From: Paenibacillus plantiphilus
Lineage (GTDB): Bacteria; Bacillota; Bacilli; Paenibacillales; Paenibacillaceae
Direction: 5' to 3'
DNA length: 49,223 nt
Assembly: GCF_927798095.1 (NCBI RefSeq)
Contig: NZ_CAKMMF010000038.1
Span: 1 to 49,223, forward strand
The notes beneath the pieces were generated by a model that made no database searches, was not told the DNA's origin, and saw nothing but the letters and a program-made list of their open reading frames with translations. The translations under genes and the position numbers were made by a program. Of this stretch, positions 26,286-35,921 are shown one piece after another; the stretch's first letter is position 1; each line of letters starts with the position of its first letter.

Positions 26286-28576
26286 CAAATGATCGTCGAA
26301 CTGGATGCCTCATCATTCTCTTCAGGCAGCATAGGCAATGAAATCGTGACCTTCGTGCCAATGTTCACTTTACTTACGATATCCATCGTGCCATAGTGGC
26401 TCTGAATAATACGCTGGCTGACCATAATCCCAAGCCCCGTACCCGTTTCCTTGCCTGTGAAGAAAGGATCGCCCAGCTTGGGGATCATCTCCTCTGGAAT
26501 GCCTATGCCTTCATCTGTAATGGAGACCATAACGCAACCCGTTCGTCCCCGTTTAATCTCTACTTTAATGTCCCCCCCTTGCGGCATCGCTTCGATAGCG
26601 TTTTTGATTACATTGATGAATACCTGCTTCAGCTGATTCTCCTCGCATGAAATTCGGCATGACTCGGTACTGAAGTTCGTTTCAAAAATAATATCGCATA
26701 GATGGGCCTGACTATCGAGAAACGAGATGACATCTCCTAGTATGAATCGGACATCCTTCTCTTCGAATCGCGTAGCCTGCGGCTTGGCCAGAATGAGAAA
26801 CTCGCCCACAATCAGATTGATGCGATCAAGCTCTGAGAGCATGATGTCCACATGACGGGAATTGAATTTACTCGTCTCCAATTGCAGCTGGAGAAAGCCT
26901 CTCAACGTTGTTAGCGGATTGCGGATTTCATGCGCGACGCCTGCTGCAAGCTGGCCGACTGTCGTCAGTTTCTCCGAACGGCGCAGCAGCTCCTCCATCT
27001 TATTGCGGCTTGTCATATCGCGGGTAATGCTGGCAATCGCCCGAATAGCGCCGTTCTTGTCCCGAATCGGCGAGGTCGTGACACTGACCGAAATCCACTC
27101 TCCGCTCTTCGTCACTCTTACTGTTTCCCTTGCGGGAAGCAGCCTGCCGGAATTCAGCCATTCCACCGTTTGCATCTCCTCCGCCATGAGATGCTCCGGC
27201 ACGAGCGAGAGCATATTGCCTAACGCTTCATCAGAGCTGTACTCGAACAGCTGCTCGAATGCGCGGTTAACCTGGGTAATCCGGCCGTCCAGATCGACGA
27301 CATGAATCGCATCCGTCGTCTGATTAATGAAGGATTCCAAATACTCCTTCATGCTTCGATTCTCCTCGAAGGCCAGCTTGAGCTTGTTCATGTATACACC
27401 CAAATTTTTGGACATCGCATTCACTCGCTGCGCCAGCTGACCAAGCTCATCCTTGCGGTTTACTTCAATGGAATTGTCGAATCTGCCGAAGGAGACTTCA
27501 TTCACCTTCCATAGTATGGAGCGTATTGGCCGAATTAGAATATCCGACAACCAATAGATGCATAACACGACAATAATGAGCAGAATGACAGAAATGATAA
27601 TCAGATTGTTGCGCTGCTCCTCAATAACCGACATCATCGGCTCCTTGTCGAGCACGATCGCAACGACCATTCCCGAAGGCTCCTTAACAGGGATGAAGCT
27701 CTTCACAACCTCACGACCATGAACAGTCGTCTGTCTGAATATGATCTCTCCCGCTGCTGCCGCCGTTACACTTTCCAGATCAAGATTCGCCTCGCGATAC
27801 GTGTAGGTCCCGAATGAAATCGGACGTCCTTCCATCTCAGCAGCAGTCTTGGCATTCGGCATGTTCTCGATCGGCTCATTGCCGAATAACACAGAATTAA
27901 ATCCTGTGATCTCCAGAATGACCGGATTATTCGCAATCATCTGGGATACATACGACGTTGGACCCGTAATCTGACCGTAGCTCGATGTCTTGTAATCTCT
28001 CACAAAACAGCTGATCATATACGATCTCTGCCCATCATCATAGAATCCCCACTTATCCACATAGCTGGATTCATCTCCAGTCCACTCAACAGGACTTGTC
28101 CAGAATTGAATCATATGGCCGTTCACTTGCTTTCGCTTCTTAATCGTCTGCTTCGTGAGTTCACTGCGCTTGTTCCACATAGGCGCCATAGCTTCCAATT
28201 CACGATAGTCCGAAGATCGGGCAACCTTGTACTCCCCATCCTCGCGTACAAGCAGTGAAATATCCGTTACTCCGACCCTTATCGCCAGCTGCTGCAGCTG
28301 TTCATTCGTAATTTGGTCCAGCTGGAGGTCCAGATTATCAGCAGCAGCGATGGAAGCCGTCATCAGCTTCTCCTCCAGCACTGTTTCGAGCAGCCTGTAT
28401 CCCTTGGCATACTGGGTCACCGAATTTGAAATCTGCTTGCTCATATGCAGCATATTCGCTTCGGTGTCAGCTTGAAGGTTGACCCGCGTCGAATATTCGT
28501 TCAGAATCACATTAAGAACGAGAAGTACTAACACAATCAACGAAATCATTAAGGACAGTTTCGTCTTGACCGACAA
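26285..28576 (-). CDS. Membrane sensor histidine kinase (dCACHE-HAMP-PAS-HisKA-HATPase)
   Basis: A kinase of about 763 residues. One N-terminal helix (LSLMISLIVLVLLVLNVIL) and one near 325-345 (NLIIISVILLIIVVLCIYWL) bracket an extracellular Cache-like sensor. A HAMP region (RPIRSILWKVNEVSFG), a PAS domain (DAIHVVDLDGRITQVNRAFEQLF), HisKA with VAHEIRNPLTTLRGF, and HATPase motifs (NAIEAMPQGG, DEGIGIPEE, GTGLGI) follow. The HEIRNPLTTLRGFLQL box is typical of Bacillales sporulation kinases, so it may feed Spo0A. No response regulator is adjacent. The start is uncertain: a TTG at 28576 has AAAAGGG at eleven bases, and a GTG at 28588 is too close to it. Confidence 0.9.
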   Translation of the reverse strand: MSVKTKLSLMISLIVLVLLVLNVILNEYSTRVNLQADTEANMLHMSKQISNSVTQYAKGYRLLETVLEEKLMTASIAAADNLDLQLDQITNEQLQQLAIRVGVTDISLLVREDGEYKVARSSDYRELEAMAPMWNKRSELTKQTIKKRKQVNGHMIQFWTSPVEWTGDESSYVDKWGFYDDGQRSYMISCFVRDYKTSSYGQITGPTSYVSQMIANNPVILEITGFNSVLFGNEPIENMPNAKTAAEMEGRPISFGTYTYREANLDLESVTAAAAGEIIFRQTTVHGREVVKSFIPVKEPSGMVVAIVLDKEPMMSVIEEQRNNLIIISVILLIIVVLCIYWLSDILIRPIRSILWKVNEVSFGRFDNSIEVNRKDELGQLAQRVNAMSKNLGVYMNKLKLAFEENRSMKEYLESFINQTTDAIHVVDLDGRITQVNRAFEQLFEYSSDEALGNMLSLVPEHLMAEEMQTVEWLNSGRLLPARETVRVTKSGEWISVSVTTSPIRDKNGAIRAIASITRDMTSRNKMEELLRRSEKLTTVGQLAAGVAHEIRNPLTTLRGFLQLQLETSKFNSRHVDIMLSELDRINLIVGEFLILAKPQATRFEEKDVRFILGDVISFLDSQAHLCDIIFETNFSTESCRISCEENQLKQVFINVIKNAIEAMPQGGDIKVEIKRGRTGCVMVSITDEGIGIPEEMIPKLGDPFFTGKETGTGLGIMVSQRIIQSHYGTMDIVSKVNIGTKVTISLPMLPEENDEASSSTII

Positions 28577-28611
28577 CTTACGACACACCCTTTTGGTCTA
28601 GATGTTACTAA

Positions 28612-28632
28612 CGATATGATCTTATCATATCG
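28612..28632. promoter_or_regulatory. Perfect palindrome upstream of sensor kinase, possible operator
   Basis: CGATATGAT at 28612-28620 is mirrored by ATCATATCG at 28624-28632 with a CTT spacer. It lies about 36 bases upstream of the kinase start, where a dimeric regulator could act. No matching regulator is identified. Confidence 0.5.
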
Positions 28633-28660
28633 AACTAGAAATGGAAGTAATTGATATATG

Positions 28661-28764
28661 TTATCCGCGGTTGTCCACAAAAACCTCAATAATCAACAAG
28701 ACGAAATAATAAAATGTGTATAACTCTGTGCACAACCGCCTAGTTATCCACATTATTATACACA
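28661..28764. repeat. Cluster of DnaA-box-like 9-mers
   Basis: Six DnaA-box-like 9-mers in about 105 bases: TTATCCGCG (28661), TTGTCCACA (28671), TGTGTATAA (28715), TGTGCACAA (28727), TTATCCACA (28744, perfect consensus) and TTATACACA (28756). The region between the divergent sensor kinase and tadA holds nothing else recognisable. Confidence 0.65.
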
Positions 28765-28798
28765 TGGTGTTAACAAGGAATGTTTGTTCGGTGGATAA

Positions 28799-29368
<570 letters not shown>

Positions 29369-29381
29369 GACCTGGGAATTC

Positions 29382-29555
29382 CTAACGATTCAGCTCATTC
29401 TTCTGAAGATGCTGCAATGTCACAATAAGCTGATCCGCCGCTTCACTAATAGCCAGCACCTCAGGATCCGTCAAGCTTCCGCGCGCTTCAGCTGCTGCTA
29501 AGAGCTGTAAGCGAAGCGCCTGTAATTCATCTAGCAACTTCATTTTATCGTTCAT
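29382..29555 (-). CDS. Spo0E-like aspartyl-phosphate phosphatase (57 aa)
   Basis: A 57-residue, two-helix protein starting MNDKMKLLDELQALRLQLL and continuing GSLTDPEVLAISEAADQLIV. The LTDPEVL-IS-x(3)-D-LI pattern resembles the Spo0E family, which dephosphorylates Spo0A~P and so restrains sporulation. The family signature SQELD is altered to SEAAD but the aspartate is kept. CGAGG lies just before the ATG. It is convergent with tadA across 13 bases, and 29556-29769 upstream shows nothing else. Confidence 0.78.
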   Translation of the reverse strand: MNDKMKLLDELQALRLQLLAAAEARGSLTDPEVLAISEAADQLIVTLQHLQKNELNR

Positions 29556-29769
29556 GACGCCTCGGGGATCGCTCCTATCGCATCGAAGGTTACAATCGGT
29601 AACACAACTATTATACGCCTATCTTACAAAGTATTTTGTAAAAACGTGTCGATAAATAAGCGGAATTTCCGTAGAAATTTTCGACATTTTACAACACTAA
29701 TAAATAAATATAGGTCTATGTGCTCTATTCCGGCCTATTTTCTTAACCATTTCCCAATAGGAGGAAAGA

Positions 29770-30378
29770 ATGAACAAACTGATTCTTATACGACACGGTG
29801 AAGCGGAGCATCTTCTCCATGGCATGGTCGGAGGCTGGACGGATACGCAATTAACTGCCCTGGGCCGGGAGCAAGCTAGACGTACGGGTGAAAAACTGCT
29901 TCATCAATTAAGCAATACACCCGTTTATCTGCTCGGCAGCGATCTGTCCAGAGCATGTGAAACGGCCGAGATTATCGGGGCCATTCTTAATACGAAGCCT
30001 GTCATTGTTGAAGATCTGCGGGAATTAAACAATGGCGCGGCAGCCACATTGTCCAAGGAGGAGGCCGAGAAGCTGGCGCTTCCGATGACCGAGCCCATAA
30101 TAGACTGGATTCCTTATCCCAATGCTGAGAGCTGGAGGATGATGCATACACGTCTTTCGAATTTTATGGACAAAATAGCGCTGGATAACAATGAAGTTGT
30201 TATCATCGTGAGCCATAGCAACGCCATTATCGCTCTTATTCATTGGTGGTTATCGTTTCCCCCAGAGATGTTTAACCGCTCGTTCGATATTCAGCCTTGC
30301 AGCATAACTCATCTGAGGATAAATGAATGGCAGGAGAAAACAATCGCCAAATTGAACGATACCGCTCATCTTGATTGA
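29770..30378 (+). CDS. Histidine phosphatase family protein (phosphoglycerate mutase-like)
   Basis: The 202-residue protein starts MNKLILIRHGEAEH with the RHG phosphohistidine motif. It continues with WTDTQLTALGREQA, the LGSDLSRACETAEII motif, a conserved acidic ELNNG region, and the second catalytic histidine in IIVSHSNAIIA. It is a cytosolic broad-specificity phosphatase; the substrate is unknown. The ATG has AGGAGG closely upstream (six bases). Confidence 0.92.
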   Translation: MNKLILIRHGEAEHLLHGMVGGWTDTQLTALGREQARRTGEKLLHQLSNTPVYLLGSDLSRACETAEIIGAILNTKPVIVEDLRELNNGAAATLSKEEAEKLALPMTEPIIDWIPYPNAESWRMMHTRLSNFMDKIALDNNEVVIIVSHSNAIIALIHWWLSFPPEMFNRSFDIQPCSITHLRINEWQEKTIAKLNDTAHLD

Positions 30379-30438
30379 AACAATCCGCAACTATTCACAT
30401 GGAAGCAATCCGTTATCATGATTCACAGGGTGTCAAGC

Positions 30439-30478
30439 TGTGGATTAGTTGATAACAATGTGCATATCCTGTGGATAA
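30439..30478. repeat. Second group of DnaA-box-like 9-mers
   Basis: TGTGGATTA (30439), TGTGCATAT (30459) and TGTGGATAA (30470, perfect reverse consensus) within 40 bases, between the phosphatase gene and the tRNA. Confidence 0.5.
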
Positions 30479-30549
30479 CTATGGCGGGCTTATCTGTGAT
30501 CCCATGCATTTTCAGCGATTAAAGCCCTTTTCGCATCAAATAATTCCTT

Positions 30550-30578
30550 TTGGTTCCAGTGGCAGTTTGTGATATAAT
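30550..30578 (+). promoter_or_regulatory. Promoter for tRNA-Arg
   Basis: TTGGTT at 30550, a 17-base spacer and TATAAT at 30573 place the transcript start just before the tRNA. The -10 box is perfect and the -35 box weak. Confidence 0.65.
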
Positions 30579-30590
30579 ACTAATTGCTGT

Positions 30591-30666
30591 GGCCCCGTAG
30601 CTCAGCGGATAGAGCACACGTTTCCTAAACGTGGTGTCGGATGTTCGATTCATCTCGGGGCCGCCA
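30591..30666 (+). tRNA. tRNA-Arg (anticodon CCU)
   Basis: Acceptor arms GGCCCCG and CGGGGCC pair. The D arm has GCTC/GAGC, the anticodon stem CACGT/ACGTG encloses loop TTCCTAA with anticodon CCT, and the T loop is TTCGATT. CCA is encoded at 30664-30666. It reads AGG codons. Any integrated element should be looked for downstream, but a terminator and the ger operon follow. Confidence 0.96.
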
Positions 30667-30713
30667 CAAATTCTTTTCTCCTGCGCGAATAAGCGACAAT
30701 AATAACGCATCCT

Positions 30714-30744
30714 GACGTCATACCTTTGTGGTATGGCGTTTTTT
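30714..30744 (+). terminator. Terminator after tRNA-Arg
   Basis: ACGTCATACC pairs with GGTATGGCGT around TTTGT and is followed by a run of T. Confidence 0.8.
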
Positions 30745-30817
30745 CGTATTAGTCACCGCCAGGTGTTTCAATAGGGAGTACGCTTGGGCGCGACCCCGAA
30801 CTGAGAATTCCCTATAG

Positions 30818-30846
30818 TGCCGAAAGATTTCGGCATTGGCTTTTTT
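30818..30846 (+). terminator. Second hairpin before gerA operon
   Basis: TGCCGAAA pairs with TTTCGGCA around GA, followed by TTGGC and six T. It lies 80 bases before the germination gene. It may be a backup terminator for the tRNA or a leader element. Confidence 0.6.
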
Positions 30847-30925
30847 AAATGATTAAGAACACCATAATTAGCGCATAGTACAAAAGTAAAAACCAACCAT
30901 TTTTCATTAATGAGAAGGTGTAGAT

Positions 30926-32377
30926 ATGACTAACACTGATGTGCAGCCCCAGCCGAGCTCAAGCGATAATCAGGTCAAGCCTTCACTAGAGCATACACTG
31001 AGCGAGTTTCAGGACTGTATCGATCTTATCCACAGGTCATATCCGGAGCTTCATATTGATCTGCTCTTTTTCGGCCATCAAGTGGACCATGACAGACTGT
31101 ATCAAGATATTATGAATCCTCTCTTATCAGGGGAGACTGAGGCCATCCCGACAATATTGAAGCAATCCCGATTCATTCGTGTAAGGGATTCCAAAGAATT
31201 GATTATCGGAATCTTATCAGGAAAAGCAGCTATTTTCTTCCTTCAGGATGCCTTTCTTGTCGATGTGTTCGGGGTTAATTCACGCGCGATTTCGCAATCA
31301 GAGACAGAGACAGTCATTACAGGCCCGCATGATGCCTTTACAGAACAAGCTGGCACCAATCTTTCTTTAATCCGTCAACGTATCAAGAGCTCGCACTTGA
31401 AAGTGATCAAGCTGTCCGTGGGGGAGATCACCAAGACAGACGTTTACGTGCTGTACATCAAGGATATCGCCAATATGGATTATGTGAATAAAGCTATTGA
31501 GCGGATAAAATTCATTGAAGTGGATGCTCTATTCGATACGAATATGCTGCTTCAATATATTGACGATGCCCCTTATTCCGTTTTTCCGCAGTTTCTTACT
31601 TCAGAGCGCCCGGATGCAATCGGGTCGAAATTAATTGCCGGCAGAATTGTGGGCATTGTAGATGGCAGTCCGTCGGCATTCAGCGCACCCACTTCATTTT
31701 TCGAATATTTCTCATCCTCTGATGATTATTATCAGCGTTGGATGCTTGGCAGCGCCAGCCGATTATTACGATTTATTGCGCTTATCATTACACTGTCCTT
31801 CACTGCCCTGTATGTATCCATAACTACCTACCATTACGAGATGATTCCCGAGAACCTGCTCCTCACCCTGACAGAATCCCGAAGCAGAGTCCCTTTCCCT
31901 CCTCTGTATGAGGCGTTATTCATGGAGACGACGATTGAACTGCTCCGAGAAGCCGGTGCAAGATTGCCGACCAAAATCGGTCAGACAATCGGTATCGTAG
32001 GCGGTATCGTTATTGGCCAGGCTGCGGTTCAGGCCGGATTAACGAGCAATATTCTCATCATTACAGTAGCGGCCTCTGCCATTGCATCCTTCGTAACCCC
32101 TGCCTATGTCATGAGCGCTTCCATTCGCCTCCTTCGGTTTGGATTGATTCTGCTCGCAGGAATTTGGGGGAACTTCGGATTGGCTGCCGGTGTTACTGCC
32201 ATTGTTATTCATATGAGCGGGCTGACAAGTCTTGGTTCATCATACCTGACCCCCGTTGCACCATTAAAGCTAAAGGATTGGAAGGATGTCTTTATTGTCG
32301 CGCCCTTCAAGTTCCTTACTGAGCGGCCCTCTCAGAGCAGGTCACCGAATAAGGTTAAAAACAAAATGAAGAAATAA
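30926..32377 (+). CDS. Spore germination protein, GerA family (A subunit)
   Basis: The 483-residue A subunit of a nutrient germinant receptor. It has a soluble N-terminal region (about 1-275) with typical SVGEITKTDVYVLYIKDIAN, the conserved PQFLTSERPDAIGSKLIAGRI, then several membrane helices (LLRFIALIITLSFTALYVSI, IGQTIGIVGGIVIGQAAVQAGL, LILLAGIWGNFGLAAGVTAI). It acts in the inner spore membrane. ATG follows AGAAGGTG. It is the first of three genes and is probably expressed late in the forespore. The germinant cannot be predicted. Confidence 0.95.
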   Translation: MTNTDVQPQPSSSDNQVKPSLEHTLSEFQDCIDLIHRSYPELHIDLLFFGHQVDHDRLYQDIMNPLLSGETEAIPTILKQSRFIRVRDSKELIIGILSGKAAIFFLQDAFLVDVFGVNSRAISQSETETVITGPHDAFTEQAGTNLSLIRQRIKSSHLKVIKLSVGEITKTDVYVLYIKDIANMDYVNKAIERIKFIEVDALFDTNMLLQYIDDAPYSVFPQFLTSERPDAIGSKLIAGRIVGIVDGSPSAFSAPTSFFEYFSSSDDYYQRWMLGSASRLLRFIALIITLSFTALYVSITTYHYEMIPENLLLTLTESRSRVPFPPLYEALFMETTIELLREAGARLPTKIGQTIGIVGGIVIGQAAVQAGLTSNILIITVAASAIASFVTPAYVMSASIRLLRFGLILLAGIWGNFGLAAGVTAIVIHMSGLTSLGSSYLTPVAPLKLKDWKDVFIVAPFKFLTERPSQSRSPNKVKNKMKK

Positions 32378-32389
32378 GGATGGTCCGCG

Positions 32390-33472
32390 ATGCAGGAAAA
32401 ATTATCTCCATTCCATGTAGCCATTCTCGTTTATATGATACAGTCTGGTATTGTTATGTACCGGCTCCCTCAGATGCTGGCCGAGCATTTCGGTACCAAT
32501 GGATGGCTCGCCATCATCCCTATGTTTCTGCTTGCTTCAGCAAACATCTTATTGATCGGCGCTGTTTATCGTCTTGGAAATGGAGTCTCAATCTTGGTGA
32601 TTCTGGAGCAATCGATTCCAAGATTCATTCTCTATCCCTTCTATCTCATCATGAGTTGTGTGTGGGCGATGATCGGCTGCTTGATCTCCAAGCATTACGT
32701 ACTTATTTTTCAAATGGTCGCTTTCCCTACCACCAATCCGATGATATTCAAGATTGCTCTCGATGTCCTTATATTCCTTCTGATGACCAAAAGTATTTAT
32801 AACATTTCGAAAGCTACGACTGTCTTCTTCTGGATGCTGATGTGGATGGTGTTATTGTTGTTCTTCTTTTATAAAGATTTTCATTGGTCGAGACTGACTC
32901 CGTTTATCTTTCAAGGCAGCACACTCACAATTGACGGCTTTTTTAATGTTTATTCAGCCTTTGCAGGCTATTCACTCTGCCTCTTTCTCTTCCCTTATTC
33001 AGATAAGAAGACCAAGCTTATTAAAGCGGTTCTGGCTGGCAATCTCATCACGGCCATCGTTTATATCTACTTCTGCTTTATCGCCTTCGGCTTTTATTAC
33101 TACGAGCAATTAAAGACGCTCCAGTTTCCATTGCTCAATCTGTTGGCCTATATTCAGCTCCCATTCGTTCAAGCTACGGAAAACTTGTTATACGGGTTCT
33201 TCATGTTCTCCATTATTATTACAGCCGTCATGTATTTCTGGTCAGCCAAAGAGATCAGTAAACGGATGTTTCCGATAAGCGATCGGCTTCTCTCAGCCAT
33301 TATCCTTGTTGCAGCCCTTGGCTTCTCTTTCATTCCGGATGTAATTAGTGAGGTAGATCAATGGCTTAGTTATCTAGGCTATGCCGAGCTCGCCCTTTCA
33401 CTTGGCTTGCCGTTAGGATTGATAGTTCTACTGCTCATTGTAAGAAAGAGAGGTGCGGCGTTAAATGAGTAA
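32390..33472 (+). CDS. Spore germination permease, GerB family (B subunit)
   Basis: The 360-residue protein has about ten hydrophobic helices of the APC-like spore germination permease family. It probably binds the germinant. It starts 12 bases after the A subunit gene stop and overlaps the C subunit start by 8 bases. Representative segments are LAIIPMFLLASANILLIGAVY and ENLLYGFFMFSIIITAVMYFWSA. Length matches GerAB-type proteins. Confidence 0.94.
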   Translation: MQEKLSPFHVAILVYMIQSGIVMYRLPQMLAEHFGTNGWLAIIPMFLLASANILLIGAVYRLGNGVSILVILEQSIPRFILYPFYLIMSCVWAMIGCLISKHYVLIFQMVAFPTTNPMIFKIALDVLIFLLMTKSIYNISKATTVFFWMLMWMVLLLFFFYKDFHWSRLTPFIFQGSTLTIDGFFNVYSAFAGYSLCLFLFPYSDKKTKLIKAVLAGNLITAIVYIYFCFIAFGFYYYEQLKTLQFPLLNLLAYIQLPFVQATENLLYGFFMFSIIITAVMYFWSAKEISKRMFPISDRLLSAIILVAALGFSFIPDVISEVDQWLSYLGYAELALSLGLPLGLIVLLLIVRKRGAALNE

Positions 33473-34568
33473 AGACCGTGTAACGATTGGGCTCTTGGTC
33501 CTGCTTATCTTTCTCGCTGGCTGCGGTGACCAACGCATTCTGGAGCGGACAGGCTTCATCCAATCAACAAGCTATGATTTATTGCCGAATGGACGAGTCA
33601 AGTTCTCTATAAGCCTTCCCAAAGCAGATCCTGAGATTAAAGTATCCCGGGAATTTCTAACAACAGTAGCGCTAAGCGGTAAGGAGGCCCGCATTAAACT
33701 AGCCCGAGAGACCAATCTGATGTTAGTTAGCGGCCAATTGCGAACCACCTTGTTTGGCCTATCGATAGCACGGGCAGGGTTGTGGGACCACATGGACACT
33801 CTGTTGAGAGATCCCACAATATCCGAGCAAGCAAAAATTGTTATCGTGAATGGGGATGCGCATGAGCTGCTCCAGAAAAATTACAAGGAGTATCCGCGAA
33901 CAGGCCAATATGTCGATCGCCTTGTTGAGAAAGAAGCAACGGGACATACCATTCCGTTAACGACGCTGTATTCTTTTACAAGAGATTATCATGATGATGG
34001 AATTGAGCCTGTGGCTCCAATTGTTAAGGATGCCGGTCAGAATATTGTCGTGGATGGAGTAGCCTTGTTTCATGGCAGCAGCTATGTGGACAAAATTAAA
34101 GCAGACGATTCTTTGATATTTGCGTTTCTTCGGGGCAATTTCAAGCATGGAGAAATTAGTGTTGATCTTACTAAGGATACGAAGGAAAGCAAAACCGCGA
34201 TGCTAAGCTCCTTGGCTAGCAAGAGAAAGGTGGACGTTAGACATGAGACTAACGGACGAACAACGGTTAACATGCAGGTATCAGTAAAGGTATCCGTTAT
34301 GGAATATGTCGGTAAATTCAGACTCAGCAACGATGCCCAAAGACATACGCTGGAACAGCAAATTTCCGAAATCATGACAAACCGGGCGGCACGATTAATC
34401 AAATTTCTGCAGGAGAAGAAAATCGATAGCATCGGCGCCGGCATCTATGTGCGGAACAGCATGAGCTACCGGGCGTGGAAGAAATTGAATTGGTACGAGG
34501 AATTCCCCAATGTGAACCTGCAATGCAAGGTGAAAGTGAAAATAAAGGATTATGGATTTTTGCGGTAG
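33465..34568 (+). CDS. Spore germination lipoprotein, Ger(x)C family (C subunit)
   Basis: The 367-residue lipoprotein has a signal peptide with lipobox (LLVLLIFLAGC), so Cys is lipidated. The rest is the GerAC fold: DQRILERTGFIQ at the N-terminus, a middle domain with EGI-type strands (IVVDGVALFHGSSYVDKI) and a C-terminal domain ending WYEEFPNVNLQCKVKVKIKDYG. It completes the receptor. AGAGGTG precedes the ATG, which overlaps gerB by 8 bases. Confidence 0.94.
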   Translation: MSKDRVTIGLLVLLIFLAGCGDQRILERTGFIQSTSYDLLPNGRVKFSISLPKADPEIKVSREFLTTVALSGKEARIKLARETNLMLVSGQLRTTLFGLSIARAGLWDHMDTLLRDPTISEQAKIVIVNGDAHELLQKNYKEYPRTGQYVDRLVEKEATGHTIPLTTLYSFTRDYHDDGIEPVAPIVKDAGQNIVVDGVALFHGSSYVDKIKADDSLIFAFLRGNFKHGEISVDLTKDTKESKTAMLSSLASKRKVDVRHETNGRTTVNMQVSVKVSVMEYVGKFRLSNDAQRHTLEQQISEIMTNRAARLIKFLQEKKIDSIGAGIYVRNSMSYRAWKKLNWYEEFPNVNLQCKVKVKIKDYGFLR

Positions 34569-34769
34569 AGTGAAATGTACCATCGAATCGAATTTCTGAC
34601 CACTGTGTCAGCTCCATCTTCCGTTGTATCTCTTGGAATCTCATATAATCAGCAGAGTCCTCCAATAGAATAGAATAAAATTTTACCGCATCCTTGATTT
34701 GTTTGGTAAAATATTACTCATCTTTACACGTTTCAATAGACTCTAAAAACAGAGCTTTACAGCAGGTAT

Positions 34770-35026
34770 ATGAACTTGAAAATTGTTGTCGTAATCAGCT
34801 TATTTATCTCATTATTATCCGGGCGCATAAGTGCTTCCTCTACTTTATCAGATATAAAGGGGATTTCTTATAATGCTGAAAATCCGTCCTATAAGAACAA
34901 TAACAGGTGAAGAAATTGAAACTTGAGTTTTCGGATGGGAGCTCTACGATTGTTGAACCACAGTTTGCCCAGATGGGATTTGACAATAAAATAGAATCGA
35001 TCTTTGTTAAAATAACAAATACTTAA
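34770..35026 (+). pseudogene. Frameshifted remnant of a small secreted protein
   Basis: From ATG at 34770 a 46-codon frame encodes a signal-peptide-like start (MNLKIVVVISLFISLLSG) and stops at 34910. A different frame overlapping that stop continues coding-like sequence from GTG 34907 to 35026 (KLKLEFSDGSS...FVKITNT). Together they look like one gene of about 85 codons broken by a frameshift. No family is recognised. The rest of 34569-35076 shows only an AT-rich hairpin (ATTTTACC/GGTAAAAT near 34679-34713). Confidence 0.4.
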
Positions 35027-35076
35027 GAAGTAGATTTATTATAGGGCGGAAACAATAATAAAGCGGAGGACTTCTG

Positions 35077-35754
35077 ATGAAACCAGTTATAAAGCATCCT
35101 TGGAATTTGAGCGAAATGGAGGCGATCATATTACAACAAGAATTAGCTTCAAAAGTGATTAAGGAGGATTCATTTGTAGAAATTAATTGTGTCGCTGGAG
35201 TAGATGTAGCCTATAGTGATCATAATAATAAATTAATTGCTGCAATAGTTATTTTAGATGCTAGTTCATTAAAAGTGATTGAATCAGTTGTAGTTGAAGA
35301 TACTGTGGATTTCCCTTACATTCCTGGATTGTTTTCATTTAGAGAATTGCCGCCTGTAGTTAAGGCATTTGATCAACTAAAGATCTCTCCTCAGTTAATT
35401 GTCTGCGATGGTCAGGGATTGGCTCATCCTAGAAGATTTGGGTTAGCTAGTCATTTAGGGGTTATTTTCGATGTTCCAACAATCGGATGTGGAAAAACTA
35501 AGCTACTAGGAACATACGAGGAACCAGACTTTAATAGAGGGGCTTATTCAACATTGGATGACAATGGAGAAGTAATAGGGGCTGCATTAAGAACACAGAA
35601 CAATATCAAACCTTTATTTGTTTCTATTGGTCATCGCATTTCACTTCAAACCGCCTGTAAGTGGGTGATAGATTTATCTCCCAACTACCGTCTACCAGAA
35701 ACAACTCGTCAGTCAGACCATCTCGTTCGCAACTTACTTAACGCAAAGCAATAA
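35077..35754 (+). CDS. nfi: Endonuclease V (deoxyinosine 3' endonuclease)
   Basis: The 225-residue protein has the endonuclease V motifs: GVDVAYS (first metal aspartate), YIPGLFSFRE (glutamate), VCDGQGLAHPRRFGLASHLG (aspartate and histidine), GCGKTKLLG and PLFVSIGHRISL. It nicks DNA 3' to deoxyinosine, the deamination product of adenine. CGGAGG lies upstream of the ATG. The gene is distinctly AT-richer than the ger operon, suggesting transfer. It sits at the edge of the toxin array; the array contains a deaminase toxin, but nothing shows a functional link. Confidence 0.93.
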   Translation: MKPVIKHPWNLSEMEAIILQQELASKVIKEDSFVEINCVAGVDVAYSDHNNKLIAAIVILDASSLKVIESVVVEDTVDFPYIPGLFSFRELPPVVKAFDQLKISPQLIVCDGQGLAHPRRFGLASHLGVIFDVPTIGCGKTKLLGTYEEPDFNRGAYSTLDDNGEVIGAALRTQNNIKPLFVSIGHRISLQTACKWVIDLSPNYRLPETTRQSDHLVRNLLNAKQ

Positions 35755-35763
35755 TACGATTGA

Positions 35764-35921
35764 CCGCTCTTCAAGCAGAGCGTATATTTGTGCGTAAGAA
35801 TACCGCGTGTCATCTCCGTTTGCACTTCGAAGACATGGAGCTTATGACCCTTGAATGTAACTTCATTCCCCAATTCGAGCACCTGATTCAGAACGACCTC
35901 ATAGCAGATATAGTCCGTCAC
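35764..35921 (-). pseudogene. Truncated copy of the short spike gene (first ~50 codons)
   Basis: From the GTG at 35921 the frame encodes about 50 residues nearly identical to the start of the spike gene at 41913-42803 (CYEVVLNQVLELGNEV, then LHVFEVQTEMTRGIL). Similarity ends at CGCTCTTCA near 35765, where unique sequence leading to endonuclease V begins. The second codon is ACG where the intact gene has its ATG. It is a relic of module duplication. Confidence 0.85.

Noticed and set aside
30591..30850. tRNA-Arg as attachment site of an integrated island
   Set aside because: The tRNA is complete, followed by its own terminator and the ger operon. No integrase or duplicated tRNA 3' end is visible.
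34399..34665. 88-codon minus-strand frame with a plausible-looking start (MEDSADYMRFQEIQRKMEL)
   Set aside because: Most of it is antisense to the end of the GerC gene; only about 30 codons are outside it and no family is recognised.
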